A stretch of DNA of 15,295 bases, taken from assembly GCA_018679695.1 (NCBI GenBank), contig JAHHKH010000294.1:1-15295 (forward strand), given 5' to 3'. Below, piece after piece: positions 1-5,622 of the stretch (within the stretch, counting starts at the first letter, position 1; every line of letters starts with the position of its first letter). The translations under genes were made by a program, and so were the position numbers. This DNA comes from Maribacter sp. (GTDB lineage Bacteria; Bacteroidota; Bacteroidia; Flavobacteriales; Flavobacteriaceae). The notes below the pieces were generated by a model. The model did no database searches. It had not been told where the DNA came from and saw only the letters and a list, made by a program, of their open reading frames with translations.

Positions 1-18
1 CAACTGAGCTAAACCCGT
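1..18 (-). tRNA. 5' end of a tRNA, probably tRNA-Trp (cut by window edge)
   Basis: Read on the minus strand, the first 18 bases begin with ACGGGTT, which would be a 5' acceptor strand. This is followed by TAGCTCAGTTG, the standard start of a tRNA D arm. The rest of the molecule, including the anticodon, lies outside the window. The Trp identity is inferred from context only: in many bacteria tuf is followed by tRNA-Trp, secE and nusG. Confidence 0.65.
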
Positions 19-29
19 AAATATAAGTG

Positions 30-58
30 AAGGCATCCCGCGTTTAACGGGATACCTT
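30..58 (-). terminator. hairpin after tuf (weak terminator or processing site)
   Basis: An 11-bp stem (30-40 with 48-58) encloses a 7-nt loop between the tuf stop codon and the next tRNA. One position is a G-U pair in minus-strand RNA but would be a C-A mismatch in plus-strand RNA, which supports minus-strand use. The U tract after it is poor (TTCAC), so it may be a partial terminator or an RNase processing site that lets some transcription continue into the tRNA. Confidence 0.5.
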
Positions 59-76
59 TATATATTACCTAAATTC

Positions 77-1264
77 TTAGTCTAGAATCTCAGTTACCTG
101 ACCAGCACCTACTGTTCTACCACCTTCACGGATAGCAAAACGTAGACCCTCGCTCAATGCGATTGGTTGTATTAAATCTACGGTTATGGTAAGGTTATCT
201 CCAGGCATGACCATTTCAACTCCACTTGGAAGGGCAATATTCCCAGTAACGTCGGTAGTTCTTACATAAAACTGTGGACGATAGTTATTATGGAATGGTG
301 TGTGACGCCCACCTTCTTCCTTTTTAAGGATATAAACCTCAGCTTCAAATTTAGCATGCGGTTTAACAGAACCTGGCTTACAAATTACCATACCTCGGCT
401 AATCTGTGATTTCTCAATACCTCTTAATAAGATACCAACATTATCACCAGCTTCACCCCTATCCAATATCTTACGGAACATTTCAACCCCGGTAATTGTA
501 GAAGATAATTTCTCAGCGCCCATACCAATGATATCAACAGCATCACCTGTATTGGCAATACCGGTTTCGATACGTCCTGTGGCAACTGTACCACGTCCGG
601 TAATAGTGAATACATCTTCAACCGGCATCAAGAAATCTTTCTCAACATCCCTTTTTGGCAATTCAATCCACTCATCTACTGCAGTCATCAACTCCATTAC
701 AGTGTCAACCCATTTTTGCTCACCGTTAAGTGCACCAAGAGCTGATCCAGAAATAACTGGTCCGTTATCACCATCATACTCATAGAAAGAAAGCAATTCC
801 CTTACTTCCATTTCAACAAGCTCTAAAAGCTCATCATCATCAACCATATCAACTTTGTTCAAGAAAACAACGATTCTTGGAATACCAACCTGACGTCCTA
901 ATAGTATGTGTTCGCGTGTCTGTGGCATGGGACCATCAGTTGCTGCAACAACCAAGATAGCACCATCCATCTGAGCAGCACCAGTTACCATGTTTTTTAC
1001 GTAATCTGCGTGACCTGGACAGTCAACATGGGCATAATGTCTGTTAGCAGTAGAATATTCTACGTGAGCCGTATTAATAGTAATACCTCTTTCCTTTTCT
1101 TCAGGAGCATTGTCAATAGAATCGAAGCTTCTTACTTCAGAAAGTCCTGCATTGGCTAATACTGTAGTAATAGCAGCAGTTAATGTTGTTTTACCGTGAT
1201 CTACGTGTCCAATAGTGCCAATATTTAAGTGCGGTTTGGAACGATCAAAAGTTTCCTTTGCCAT
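77..1264 (-). CDS. tuf: Elongation factor Tu
   Basis: This is EF-Tu, the GTPase that delivers aminoacyl-tRNA to the ribosomal A site. The 395-residue length is normal for a bacterial EF-Tu. All G-domain motifs are visible: P-loop GHVDHGKT (19-26), switch I RGITI (59-63), DCPGH (81-85, with H85 matching the catalytic His84 of E. coli), NKVD (136-139) and SAL (174-176). Domains II and III follow with the usual conserved segments (about 205-395). The start is the ATG giving MAKETFDRSKPH. No Shine-Dalgarno sequence precedes it, only A/T-rich DNA, as is usual in Bacteroidota. It is the last protein gene of a tRNA4-tuf transcription unit, 55 nt downstream of tRNA-Thr(GGT), and is probably co-transcribed with those tRNAs. 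Confidence 0.99.
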   Translation of the reverse strand: MAKETFDRSKPHLNIGTIGHVDHGKTTLTAAITTVLANAGLSEVRSFDSIDNAPEEKERGITINTAHVEYSTANRHYAHVDCPGHADYVKNMVTGAAQMDGAILVVAATDGPMPQTREHILLGRQVGIPRIVVFLNKVDMVDDDELLELVEMEVRELLSFYEYDGDNGPVISGSALGALNGEQKWVDTVMELMTAVDEWIELPKRDVEKDFLMPVEDVFTITGRGTVATGRIETGIANTGDAVDIIGMGAEKLSSTITGVEMFRKILDRGEAGDNVGILLRGIEKSQISRGMVICKPGSVKPHAKFEAEVYILKKEEGGRHTPFHNNYRPQFYVRTTDVTGNIALPSGVEMVMPGDNLTITVDLIQPIALSEGLRFAIREGGRTVGAGQVTEILD

Positions 1265-1319
1265 TTTAATGAATTTTAATCTTAGTTTATATTAGTGTAC
1301 AATTATATGCCTTAAATTG

Positions 1320-1391
1320 AGCCAACGACGAGATTTGAACTCGTGACCTCTTCCTTACCAAGGAAACGCTCTACCCCTGAGCTACGTCGGC
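1320..1391 (-). tRNA. tRNA-Thr (anticodon GGT)
   Basis: The minus-strand sequence folds as a full cloverleaf. The acceptor pairs GCCGACG with CGTTGGC (one G-U pair), the D arm is TAGCTCAGGGGTAGAGC, and the T arm is ACGAG-TTCAAAT-CTCGT. The anticodon loop TTGGTAA gives GGT, reading ACC/ACU codons for Thr. The discriminator is T and CCA is not encoded. It is the last of four tRNAs before tuf. Confidence 0.96.
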
Positions 1392-1412
1392 GTAAAGTGT
1401 TTAACATCTTCA

Positions 1413-1454
1413 TCCTTGATCTATCAAGGAAGAGATTCCTGCCTTCGCAGGAAT
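1413..1454. repeat. two adjacent palindromes, REP-like 'GTCATTCCTGCGAAGGCAGGAAT' type element
   Basis: The 81-nt spacer between tRNA-Gly and tRNA-Thr(GGT) carries two perfect inverted repeats. Arms 1413-1420/1423-1430 are TCCTTGAT and ATCAAGGA. Arms 1435-1442/1447-1454 are ATTCCTGC and GCAGGAAT around CTTC. On the minus strand the second one reads as part of the dispersed palindrome whose false translation is HSCEGRNL, seen scattered through many bacterial genomes. I infer a REP-like insertion into the tRNA spacer; it may also act as a processing hairpin. Copy number in this genome cannot be seen here. Confidence 0.6.
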
Positions 1455-1472
1455 GACAAAATGCCAATTTCG

Positions 1473-1545
1473 AGCGGGAGACCGGGTTCGAACCGGCGAC
1501 ATTCAGCTTGGAAGGCTGACGCTCTACCAACTGAGCTACTCCCGC
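1473..1545 (-). tRNA. tRNA-Gly (anticodon TCC)
   Basis: A complete 73-nt cloverleaf on the minus strand. The acceptor pairs GCGGGAG with CTCCCGC, the D arm is TAGCTCAGTTGGTAGAGC, the anticodon stem is TCAGC/GCTGA with loop CTTCCAA (anticodon TCC), and the T loop is TTCGAAC. CCA is not encoded. Its position matches glyT of the E. coli tRNA-tufB operon. Confidence 0.96.
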
Positions 1546-1570
1546 AATTTTATTCCAAAATTTCAAATTT

Positions 1571-1594
1571 AAAATCCAATTAAAAATGGATTTT
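1571..1594. other. hairpin in the tRNA-Tyr/tRNA-Gly spacer
   Basis: A perfect 8-bp inverted repeat (AAAATCCA at 1571-1578, TGGATTTT at 1587-1594) with an 8-nt loop lies in the 131-nt spacer between tRNA-Tyr and tRNA-Gly. It could be a maturation (RNase) site or a weak terminator. I see nothing else in this spacer that I can name. Confidence 0.4.
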
Positions 1595-1676
1595 CACTCC
1601 AGTTGAGCCTTTTCGAACTTGCCAACAATCAAAATTTCAATAAAATGAACTTCTGATTTTCCCGTTCAAACTAATG

Positions 1677-1758
<82 letters not shown>

Positions 1759-1784
1759 AAAACCCTATTTTTAAAGAACTTTCG

Positions 1785-1858
1785 AGCCGATGGAGGGACT
1801 CGAACCCACGACCTGCTGATTACAAATCAGCTGCTCTAGCCAGCTGAGCTACATCGGC
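1785..1858 (-). tRNA. tRNA-Thr (anticodon TGT)
   Basis: A complete 74-nt cloverleaf. The acceptor pairs GCCGATG with CATCGGC, the D arm is TAGCTCAGCTGGCTAGAGC, the anticodon stem is GCTGA/TCAGC with loop TTTGTAA (anticodon TGT), and the T loop is TTCGAGT. CCA is not encoded. It is the first tRNA of the tRNA4-tuf unit, transcribed from the promoter at 1909-1938. Confidence 0.96.
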
Positions 1859-1866
1859 CTATCAAC

Positions 1867-1888
1867 ACTTTTTTATGCATAAAAAAGT
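1867..1888. repeat. 22-bp perfect palindrome in the tRNA-operon leader
   Basis: ACTTTTTTATG followed directly by its exact reverse complement CATAAAAAAGT, ending 8 nt before the 5' end of tRNA-Thr(TGT). It shares three bases with the stem of the hpf terminator, so the two hairpins cannot both fold fully in one RNA. It may be a leader-processing structure or a protein site; which is not decidable from sequence. Confidence 0.6.
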
Positions 1889-1907
1889 CCGCTATTTCTA
1901 ACGGACT
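1881..1907 (-). terminator. intrinsic terminator of hpf
   Basis: On the minus strand a 9-bp stem (1907-1899 with 1894-1886, one G-U pair) is closed by a GAAA tetraloop and followed by a run of Us (1886-1881). It lies 53 nt after the hpf stop codon. Confidence 0.85.
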
Positions 1908-1908
1908 G

Positions 1909-1938
1909 CAAATGTATATATTTATTTGTTTAAACAAA
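1909..1938 (-). promoter_or_regulatory. promoter of the tRNA4-tuf operon
   Basis: On the minus strand TTTG (1938-1935), an 18-nt spacer and TACATTTG (1916-1909) match the Bacteroidota promoter form TTTG-N~19-TAnnTTTG. The expected start is a few nt downstream, around 1905-1901, which is inside the 5' arm of the hpf terminator. The -33 element lies in a near-palindromic A/T segment centred on TGTTTAAACA (1927-1936). Confidence 0.65.
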
Positions 1939-1959
1939 ATAAATTTATCAAAATTTTAG

Positions 1960-2262
1960 TTACACCTTGACCCGTTGCAATTCTTTCATTTTTTTCAATT
2001 TTCGCTCCAATGAACTGCAGGCAGAATCAACTGCTTCTTCAAAGGATTTGCATTGTTTTTTAACAACAAATTTGTCTTTGGGCACATTTAATTTTATTTC
2101 TACAATCTTGTTTTCTTTTGCACTGGTATTTTCAACTTTTAAATAAACATCGGAACTAATTACTTTGTCATAAAACGTATCCAATTTATCCATTCGATTT
2201 TGGACAAAATCCAAAAGCTTTGTATCCGCATTGAAATTCACTGATTGAGCGTTTACTTTCAT
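1960..2262 (-). CDS. hpf: Short ribosome hibernation promoting factor (HPF/RaiA family)
   Basis: A 100-residue protein of the HPF/YfiA family, which binds the 30S decoding region of idle ribosomes and blocks tRNA and mRNA binding. The sequence fits the beta-alpha-beta-beta-beta-alpha fold: MKVNAQSVNFNAD strand, helix LLDFVQNRMDKLDTFY (about 17-32), strands DVYLKVE, KIVEIKLNVP and DKFVVKKQ, then the basic C-terminal helix FEEAVDSACSSLERKLKKMK (74-93). It has the length of the short type and lacks the extra dimerisation domain of long HPF. It starts 39 nt after the xerC stop codon and has its own terminator, so it is probably co-transcribed with xerC. Placing it just before the tRNA-tuf operon groups ribosome-related functions. 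Confidence 0.93.
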   Translation of the reverse strand: MKVNAQSVNFNADTKLLDFVQNRMDKLDTFYDKVISSDVYLKVENTSAKENKIVEIKLNVPKDKFVVKKQCKSFEEAVDSACSSLERKLKKMKELQRVKV

Positions 2263-2301
2263 AGACTACTATTTTAAAATGTTAAACGTTGTAAATTGAC
2301 C

Positions 2302-3195
2302 TCACAATTTTTTACTTCTAGGGTGGGCAGAAGAATGTATTTTTTTTAGTTCAGCAATACTATTATGTGTATAAACTTGGGTCGAAGCCAAACTTGAATG
2401 ACCTAATAACTCCTTCACTGAATTTAAATCTGCCCCTTTATTGAGCAAATGGGTAGCAAAGGTATGTCGCAATATATGTGGACTCTTTTTTACCTTTGAG
2501 GACACCTTACTAAAATACCCATTAATTATTCTATAAACAAGGGTTTCATATATTTTATTGCCCGATTTGGTGAGAAAAATATACTCCTTATCTACTATTT
2601 TTTCCAACTCGTTTCTAAACACCAGATAAGTAGTGAACAAATCCAAGGTTGGTGAAAGCAAGGGCACAATACGTTCCTTATTTCTTTTTCCCAAGACCTT
2701 TAAGGATTTTCCGGAAAGGTCCACATCATGAATTTTTAGATTAATCAATTCGGACCTTCGTATTCCAGTGGTATACAGCAAATCTATTATCAACTTGTCA
2801 CGTTTGCCTTCAAAATCATCGTCGAAAGGCAATTGCGATAATATTCGTTGCATTTCCTCTTCAGAAAAAGGTACTTCGATTTTCTTTGAGGTTTTGAGCG
2901 CTTTGTGTTTGACCAGCGGATTTGTAGCTATTTCCCCTATGCGCTGTAAAAATTTGTAATAAGCCTTCAAGGAGGCAACTTTCCTATTCACCGACCTATT
3001 GGATAAATTCTCATTTACCAGCGATACTATCCAACTTCTAATTAGGGTATAATCGACGTTCGATATATCATTTAAACCAAATTCCCCCGCACAAAAGTCG
3101 ATAAAGGATTGTATGTCTTTCTCGTAAGCACTTGCCGTATGTTTGGAATAATTTTTCTCAAGAAGTAAATAAGAAATAAATGATTGTAAAAACAT
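2302..3195 (-). CDS. xerC: Tyrosine recombinase of the XerC/XerD type
   Basis: A 297-residue site-specific recombinase with the size and layout of Xer proteins, which resolve chromosome dimers at dif. The N-terminal SAM-like core-binding domain covers about 1-85 (start MFLQSFISYLLLEKNYSKHT). The catalytic domain has the complete set of residues: R146 (TGIRRSEL), K170 (GKRNKER), H240 and R243 (HILRH), H266 (LLGHSS) and nucleophile Y275 (STQVYTH). Its chromosomal setting, between rpsU and hpf with no integration signs, argues for a housekeeping Xer rather than a phage or transposon integrase. Whether it is the XerC or XerD partner cannot be decided from sequence alone. It is separated from rpsU by a terminator, so it likely has its own promoter. 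Confidence 0.93.
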   Translation of the reverse strand: MFLQSFISYLLLEKNYSKHTASAYEKDIQSFIDFCAGEFGLNDISNVDYTLIRSWIVSLVNENLSNRSVNRKVASLKAYYKFLQRIGEIATNPLVKHKALKTSKKIEVPFSEEEMQRILSQLPFDDDFEGKRDKLIIDLLYTTGIRRSELINLKIHDVDLSGKSLKVLGKRNKERIVPLLSPTLDLFTTYLVFRNELEKIVDKEYIFLTKSGNKIYETLVYRIINGYFSKVSSKVKKSPHILRHTFATHLLNKGADLNSVKELLGHSSLASTQVYTHNSIAELKKIHSSAHPRSKKL

Positions 3196-3199
3196 AAGA

Positions 3200-3207
3200 C
3201 AAAGTTA
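3200..3207 (-). promoter_or_regulatory. possible -7 element of the xerC-hpf unit
   Basis: On the minus strand TAACTTTG matches TAnnTTTG and ends only 4 nt before the xerC ATG, downstream of the rpsU terminator. The best -33 candidate (TTG, 3225-3223) has a short 15-nt spacer, so support is limited. If real, transcription would begin at or next to the start codon. Confidence 0.35.
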
Positions 3208-3237
3208 CTAAAGTTGGATCAGCAATTATGCGAAATG

Positions 3238-3265
3238 AAAAAATCCCATCTAGGATGGGATTTTT
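3238..3265 (-). terminator. intrinsic terminator of rpsU
   Basis: A 12-bp perfect stem (3239-3250 with 3254-3265, loop TAG) is followed on the minus strand by a run of Us (3243-3238). It lies 28 nt after the rpsU stop codon and separates rpsU from xerC. Confidence 0.88.
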
Positions 3266-3293
3266 CAATAATTGTACACAGAATCAAAGGATC

Positions 3294-3488
3294 TTAAATT
3301 TCTTCTTTATCCCTTAAACCTTGTATATATTGTGCTTTTTGAATTTGCGCTCGTCTTTTTACTGAAGGTTTAGTGAATTGTTGGCGCTTGCGTAATTGAC
3401 GCATGGTACCTGTTTTATCGAACTTTCGCTTAAAACGCTTTAAAGCTCTATCTATGTTTTCTCCTTCCTTGATGGGTATTATTAACAT
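3294..3488 (-). CDS. rpsU: Small ribosomal subunit protein bS21
   Basis: A 64-residue, strongly basic protein with the bS21 pattern: MLIIPIKEGENIDRALKRFKRKF, then an Arg/Lys-rich helix (MRQLRKRQQF) and the basic tail KPSVKRRAQIQKAQ. bS21 sits on the 30S platform near the 3' end of 16S rRNA. In Flavobacterium johnsoniae it has been reported to help hide the anti-Shine-Dalgarno sequence, which explains why the lineage hardly uses Shine-Dalgarno pairing. This gene, unlike its neighbours, has a very strong Shine-Dalgarno sequence (see separate entry), consistent with translational feedback. It has its own promoter and terminator and is therefore probably monocistronic. Confidence 0.97.
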   Translation of the reverse strand: MLIIPIKEGENIDRALKRFKRKFDKTGTMRQLRKRQQFTKPSVKRRAQIQKAQYIQGLRDKEEI

Positions 3489-3496
3489 GGGCTACA

Positions 3497-3507
3497 ACCT
3501 CCTTTCT
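3497..3507 (-). promoter_or_regulatory. unusually strong Shine-Dalgarno sequence of rpsU
   Basis: On the minus strand AGAAAGGAGGT lies 8 nt upstream of the rpsU ATG. It is complementary over 11 nt to the ACCTCCTTTCT expected at the 3' end of Bacteroidota 16S rRNA (from memory; the 16S gene is not in this window). I found no comparable sequence in front of the other starts I examined here. Confidence 0.9.
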
Positions 3508-3523
3508 TTAGTGATTAGGGGTG

Positions 3524-3556
3524 CAAATATATATTGAAATAATGAATTTGCTGCAA
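3524..3556 (-). promoter_or_regulatory. promoter of rpsU
   Basis: On the minus strand TATATTTG (3531-3524) is a perfect TAnnTTTG element. A TTG (3556-3554) stands 22 nt upstream of it, at the long end of the accepted spacing. The expected start near 3519 gives a short leader of about 30 nt that includes the Shine-Dalgarno sequence. Confidence 0.55.
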
Positions 3557-4696
3557 TTACATTAAAATATTTTTCGCAATGACCAATTTTTGTATTTCGG
3601 TAGTACCTTCCCCAATGGTACATAGCTTGGCATCGCGATAAAACTTCTCTACCGGGAAATCCTTCGTATAGCCATAACCCCCATGAATTTGCACGGCATC
3701 GTTCGCTATTTTAACGCAGGCCTCAGAAGCATACATTTTTGATATCGCACTAAGTTTGGTCATTTTGCGACCTTCATTCTTAAAAAATGCTGCCTTGTGA
3801 ACCAATAGTTCCGATGCTTCAATCTCAGTTGCCATTTCAGCTAGTTTGAATGAAATTCCTTGAAATTGACTAATGGGTTTCCCAAATTGAACTCTTTCCT
3901 TTGAATATTTCAAAGCTGCTTCAAAAGCACCTTTTGATATGCCCAATGACAGAGCTCCTATCGAAATTCGACCGCCGTCCAAAACTTTCATCGATTGAAT
4001 GAATCCATCGCCGATTTCGCCCAATCTATTCTCATCGGAAATTATACAGTTATTCAATATCAACTCTGCCGTTTCGCTAGCGCGCATCCCCAATTTGTTC
4101 TCTTTTTTTCCACTGGAAAAACCTGGTGTCCCTTTTTCAATGGCAAAAGCGGTCATTCCATAACTGTCTCCCTTTTCACCAGTCCTGGCAATGACAACGG
4201 AAATATCACCGGTTATACCATGGGTAATGAAGTTCTTGGCTCCATTTAGTACCCAATTATCGCCATCCTTTACAGCAGTCGTATTCATACCCCCTGCATC
4301 TGAACCAGTATTGTGTTCTGTTAGGCCCCAAGCACCAATCCATTCACCAGTTGCCAACTTGGTAATCCAACGTTGCTTTTGCTCCTCGCTACCGAAAGCT
4401 AATATATGGTTGGTACAAAGCGAATTATGTGCGGCAATCGAAAGGCCAATAGATGGGTCTACCTTGGAAATTTCCTCAATGATGGCAATATATTCGTGGT
4501 AACCTAAGCCAGAACCTCCATATTCCTCTGGAACCAAGACGCCCATAAAACCCATTTCACCGGCTTTCTTAAAAAGCTCAACTGGAAAAGTCTGGGCTTC
4601 ATCCCACTCCATTATATGGGGCCTTATATGTTGCTCTGAAAATTTTTTAGCTGCCAAGGCGACATGCTCTTGGGTTTCAGAGTAATCAAAACACAT
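3557..4696 (-). CDS. Acyl-CoA dehydrogenase (short-chain/butyryl-CoA type)
   Basis: An FAD enzyme of the acyl-CoA dehydrogenase family, forming the alpha-beta double bond of acyl-CoA in fatty-acid or amino-acid degradation. Numbering from the ATG at 4696 gives 379 residues, the usual family length. The protein shows the N-terminal helical domain (FDYSETQEHV...), the flavin/substrate middle domain (WGLTEHNTGSDAGGM, NGAKNFITHG) and the C-terminal helical domain. The latter has QIHGGYGYTKDFPVEKFYRD and IGEGTTEIQK, whose E363 sits at the catalytic-base position of short-chain and butyryl-CoA dehydrogenases. The start is uncertain: an in-frame ATG at 4711 and a TTG at 4717 would add 5 or 7 residues. 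The gene follows the HhH protein by less than 30 nt, suggesting one transcript, though no functional link is apparent. Exact chain-length preference cannot be read from sequence. Confidence 0.93.
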   Translation of the reverse strand: MCFDYSETQEHVALAAKKFSEQHIRPHIMEWDEAQTFPVELFKKAGEMGFMGVLVPEEYGGSGLGYHEYIAIIEEISKVDPSIGLSIAAHNSLCTNHILAFGSEEQKQRWITKLATGEWIGAWGLTEHNTGSDAGGMNTTAVKDGDNWVLNGAKNFITHGITGDISVVIARTGEKGDSYGMTAFAIEKGTPGFSSGKKENKLGMRASETAELILNNCIISDENRLGEIGDGFIQSMKVLDGGRISIGALSLGISKGAFEAALKYSKERVQFGKPISQFQGISFKLAEMATEIEASELLVHKAAFFKNEGRKMTKLSAISKMYASEACVKIANDAVQIHGGYGYTKDFPVEKFYRDAKLCTIGEGTTEIQKLVIAKNILM

Positions 4697-4723
4697 GGTA
4701 TCTTTAAACATTTGCAATTTTTT

Positions 4724-5611
4724 TTAGAGGGACAAATATAACTCAATTCTATGTATCTTATCCACAGGGAAATCCTCAATTTTTGTTAATTCGTTTAAGG
4801 AGGAAATTTGACCGTTTATCTCCCGATATTCGACAATTTTAGTTGCAACATCATAACTAATGTAAATCAATTGGGCAATTTCATCAACAGTGGCCTTATT
4901 GAGATTGATTTTTATTATCGAAGGTTTACTAAGTACTGTGAATTGATCAAGGGTACGACCAACGACTTCGGGCTCCAAACCATAGACATCGCTCAACTGG
5001 TCATCTTCCAAAAAACCACCTAACCTATCCCTGAATTTTATGATCCGCGCTGATAATTTATCACCAATTCCATTTATTGCTTTCAGTTCTTCTGCCGTTA
5101 CACTATTAAGGTCCTTTAATTGGTTTCTGACTTTGGGTGCTACTGATACCTTTTTTCCATCGGGGGTTGAACCTTTATCCTGACCTGCAGGTTTGGTCCC
5201 TGTCCAATCTGGAAACTTGAAATAGGGTGATATTACCTGCAATAAAGAATCTGAAACTTGGGTGATTTCCTGAAATTCATTCGGACTGTTCACGAATCTA
5301 TTCTCTGCCCTAAAAGCATGCAACCTATCTATCTCCTCTGGGGACATTCCCAAGGTATATCCTTTAAAATCAGAAATAAAATTGGGATTAAAAGGAAAAG
5401 ACCGGATTGAATCCTTTTCTTGGGATCTTTGTTTTAAAGAATCGATCTTCACTTGGGTCTCTTTATCGATTAACAATTTGCCTCCCAAAGGAATTGAAGT
5501 GTATTTCATCACATAGAAAACAACTTGCAGAACCACAATGATGAGGAGCAAAAAGAAAATCCCACTTCGCTCCTGTTTAGAGAACTTAAAGTGGGATTTG
5601 ATTTTATTCAT
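4724..5611 (-). CDS. Membrane-anchored helix-hairpin-helix (ComEA-like) protein
   Basis: A 295-residue protein with a short basic N-terminus, one transmembrane segment (about 17-36, GIFFLLLIIVVLQVVFYVMK) and a linker rich in charged residues. Three helix-hairpin-helix units follow. The second is canonical (LNSVTAEELKAINGIGDKLSARI, 169-190). The first (about 82-130) and third (235-292, LNKATVDEIAQLIYIS) are divergent, the third lacking the GIG turn. ComEA proteins bind incoming DNA during transformation, but this three-unit form is common in Bacteroidota and its role there is not established, so DNA binding outside the inner membrane is an inference. The start ATG lies 11 nt after the symporter stop codon and the gene ends just before the acyl-CoA dehydrogenase. 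Confidence 0.85.
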   Translation of the reverse strand: MNKIKSHFKFSKQERSGIFFLLLIIVVLQVVFYVMKYTSIPLGGKLLIDKETQVKIDSLKQRSQEKDSIRSFPFNPNFISDFKGYTLGMSPEEIDRLHAFRAENRFVNSPNEFQEITQVSDSLLQVISPYFKFPDWTGTKPAGQDKGSTPDGKKVSVAPKVRNQLKDLNSVTAEELKAINGIGDKLSARIIKFRDRLGGFLEDDQLSDVYGLEPEVVGRTLDQFTVLSKPSIIKINLNKATVDEIAQLIYISYDVATKIVEYREINGQISSLNELTKIEDFPVDKIHRIELYLSL

Positions 5612-5622
5612 AAGAAGCTCAG

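Noticed and set aside
424..1159. Open frames of 65-85 codons inside tuf
   Set aside because: They lie in other frames of a highly conserved gene and have no domain sense; shadows of EF-Tu.
1312..1566. An 84-codon open frame on the minus strand across tRNA-Gly and tRNA-Thr(GGT)
   Set aside because: It is a false translation of two tRNA genes (GVAQLVERQPSK, RSSGVERF patterns) plus the palindromic repeat (HSCEGRNL); not a protein gene.
1595..1676. A TTCGAA stretch in the tRNA-Tyr/tRNA-Gly spacer, considered as a degenerate tRNA T arm
   Set aside because: No acceptor, D arm or anticodon arm can be built around it; chance match.
2302..3195. Tyrosine recombinase considered as a mark of an integrated element
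   Set aside because: It has housekeeping Xer length and motifs, conserved ribosomal-gene neighbours, and no att-like repeats or cargo nearby despite the adjacent tRNAs.
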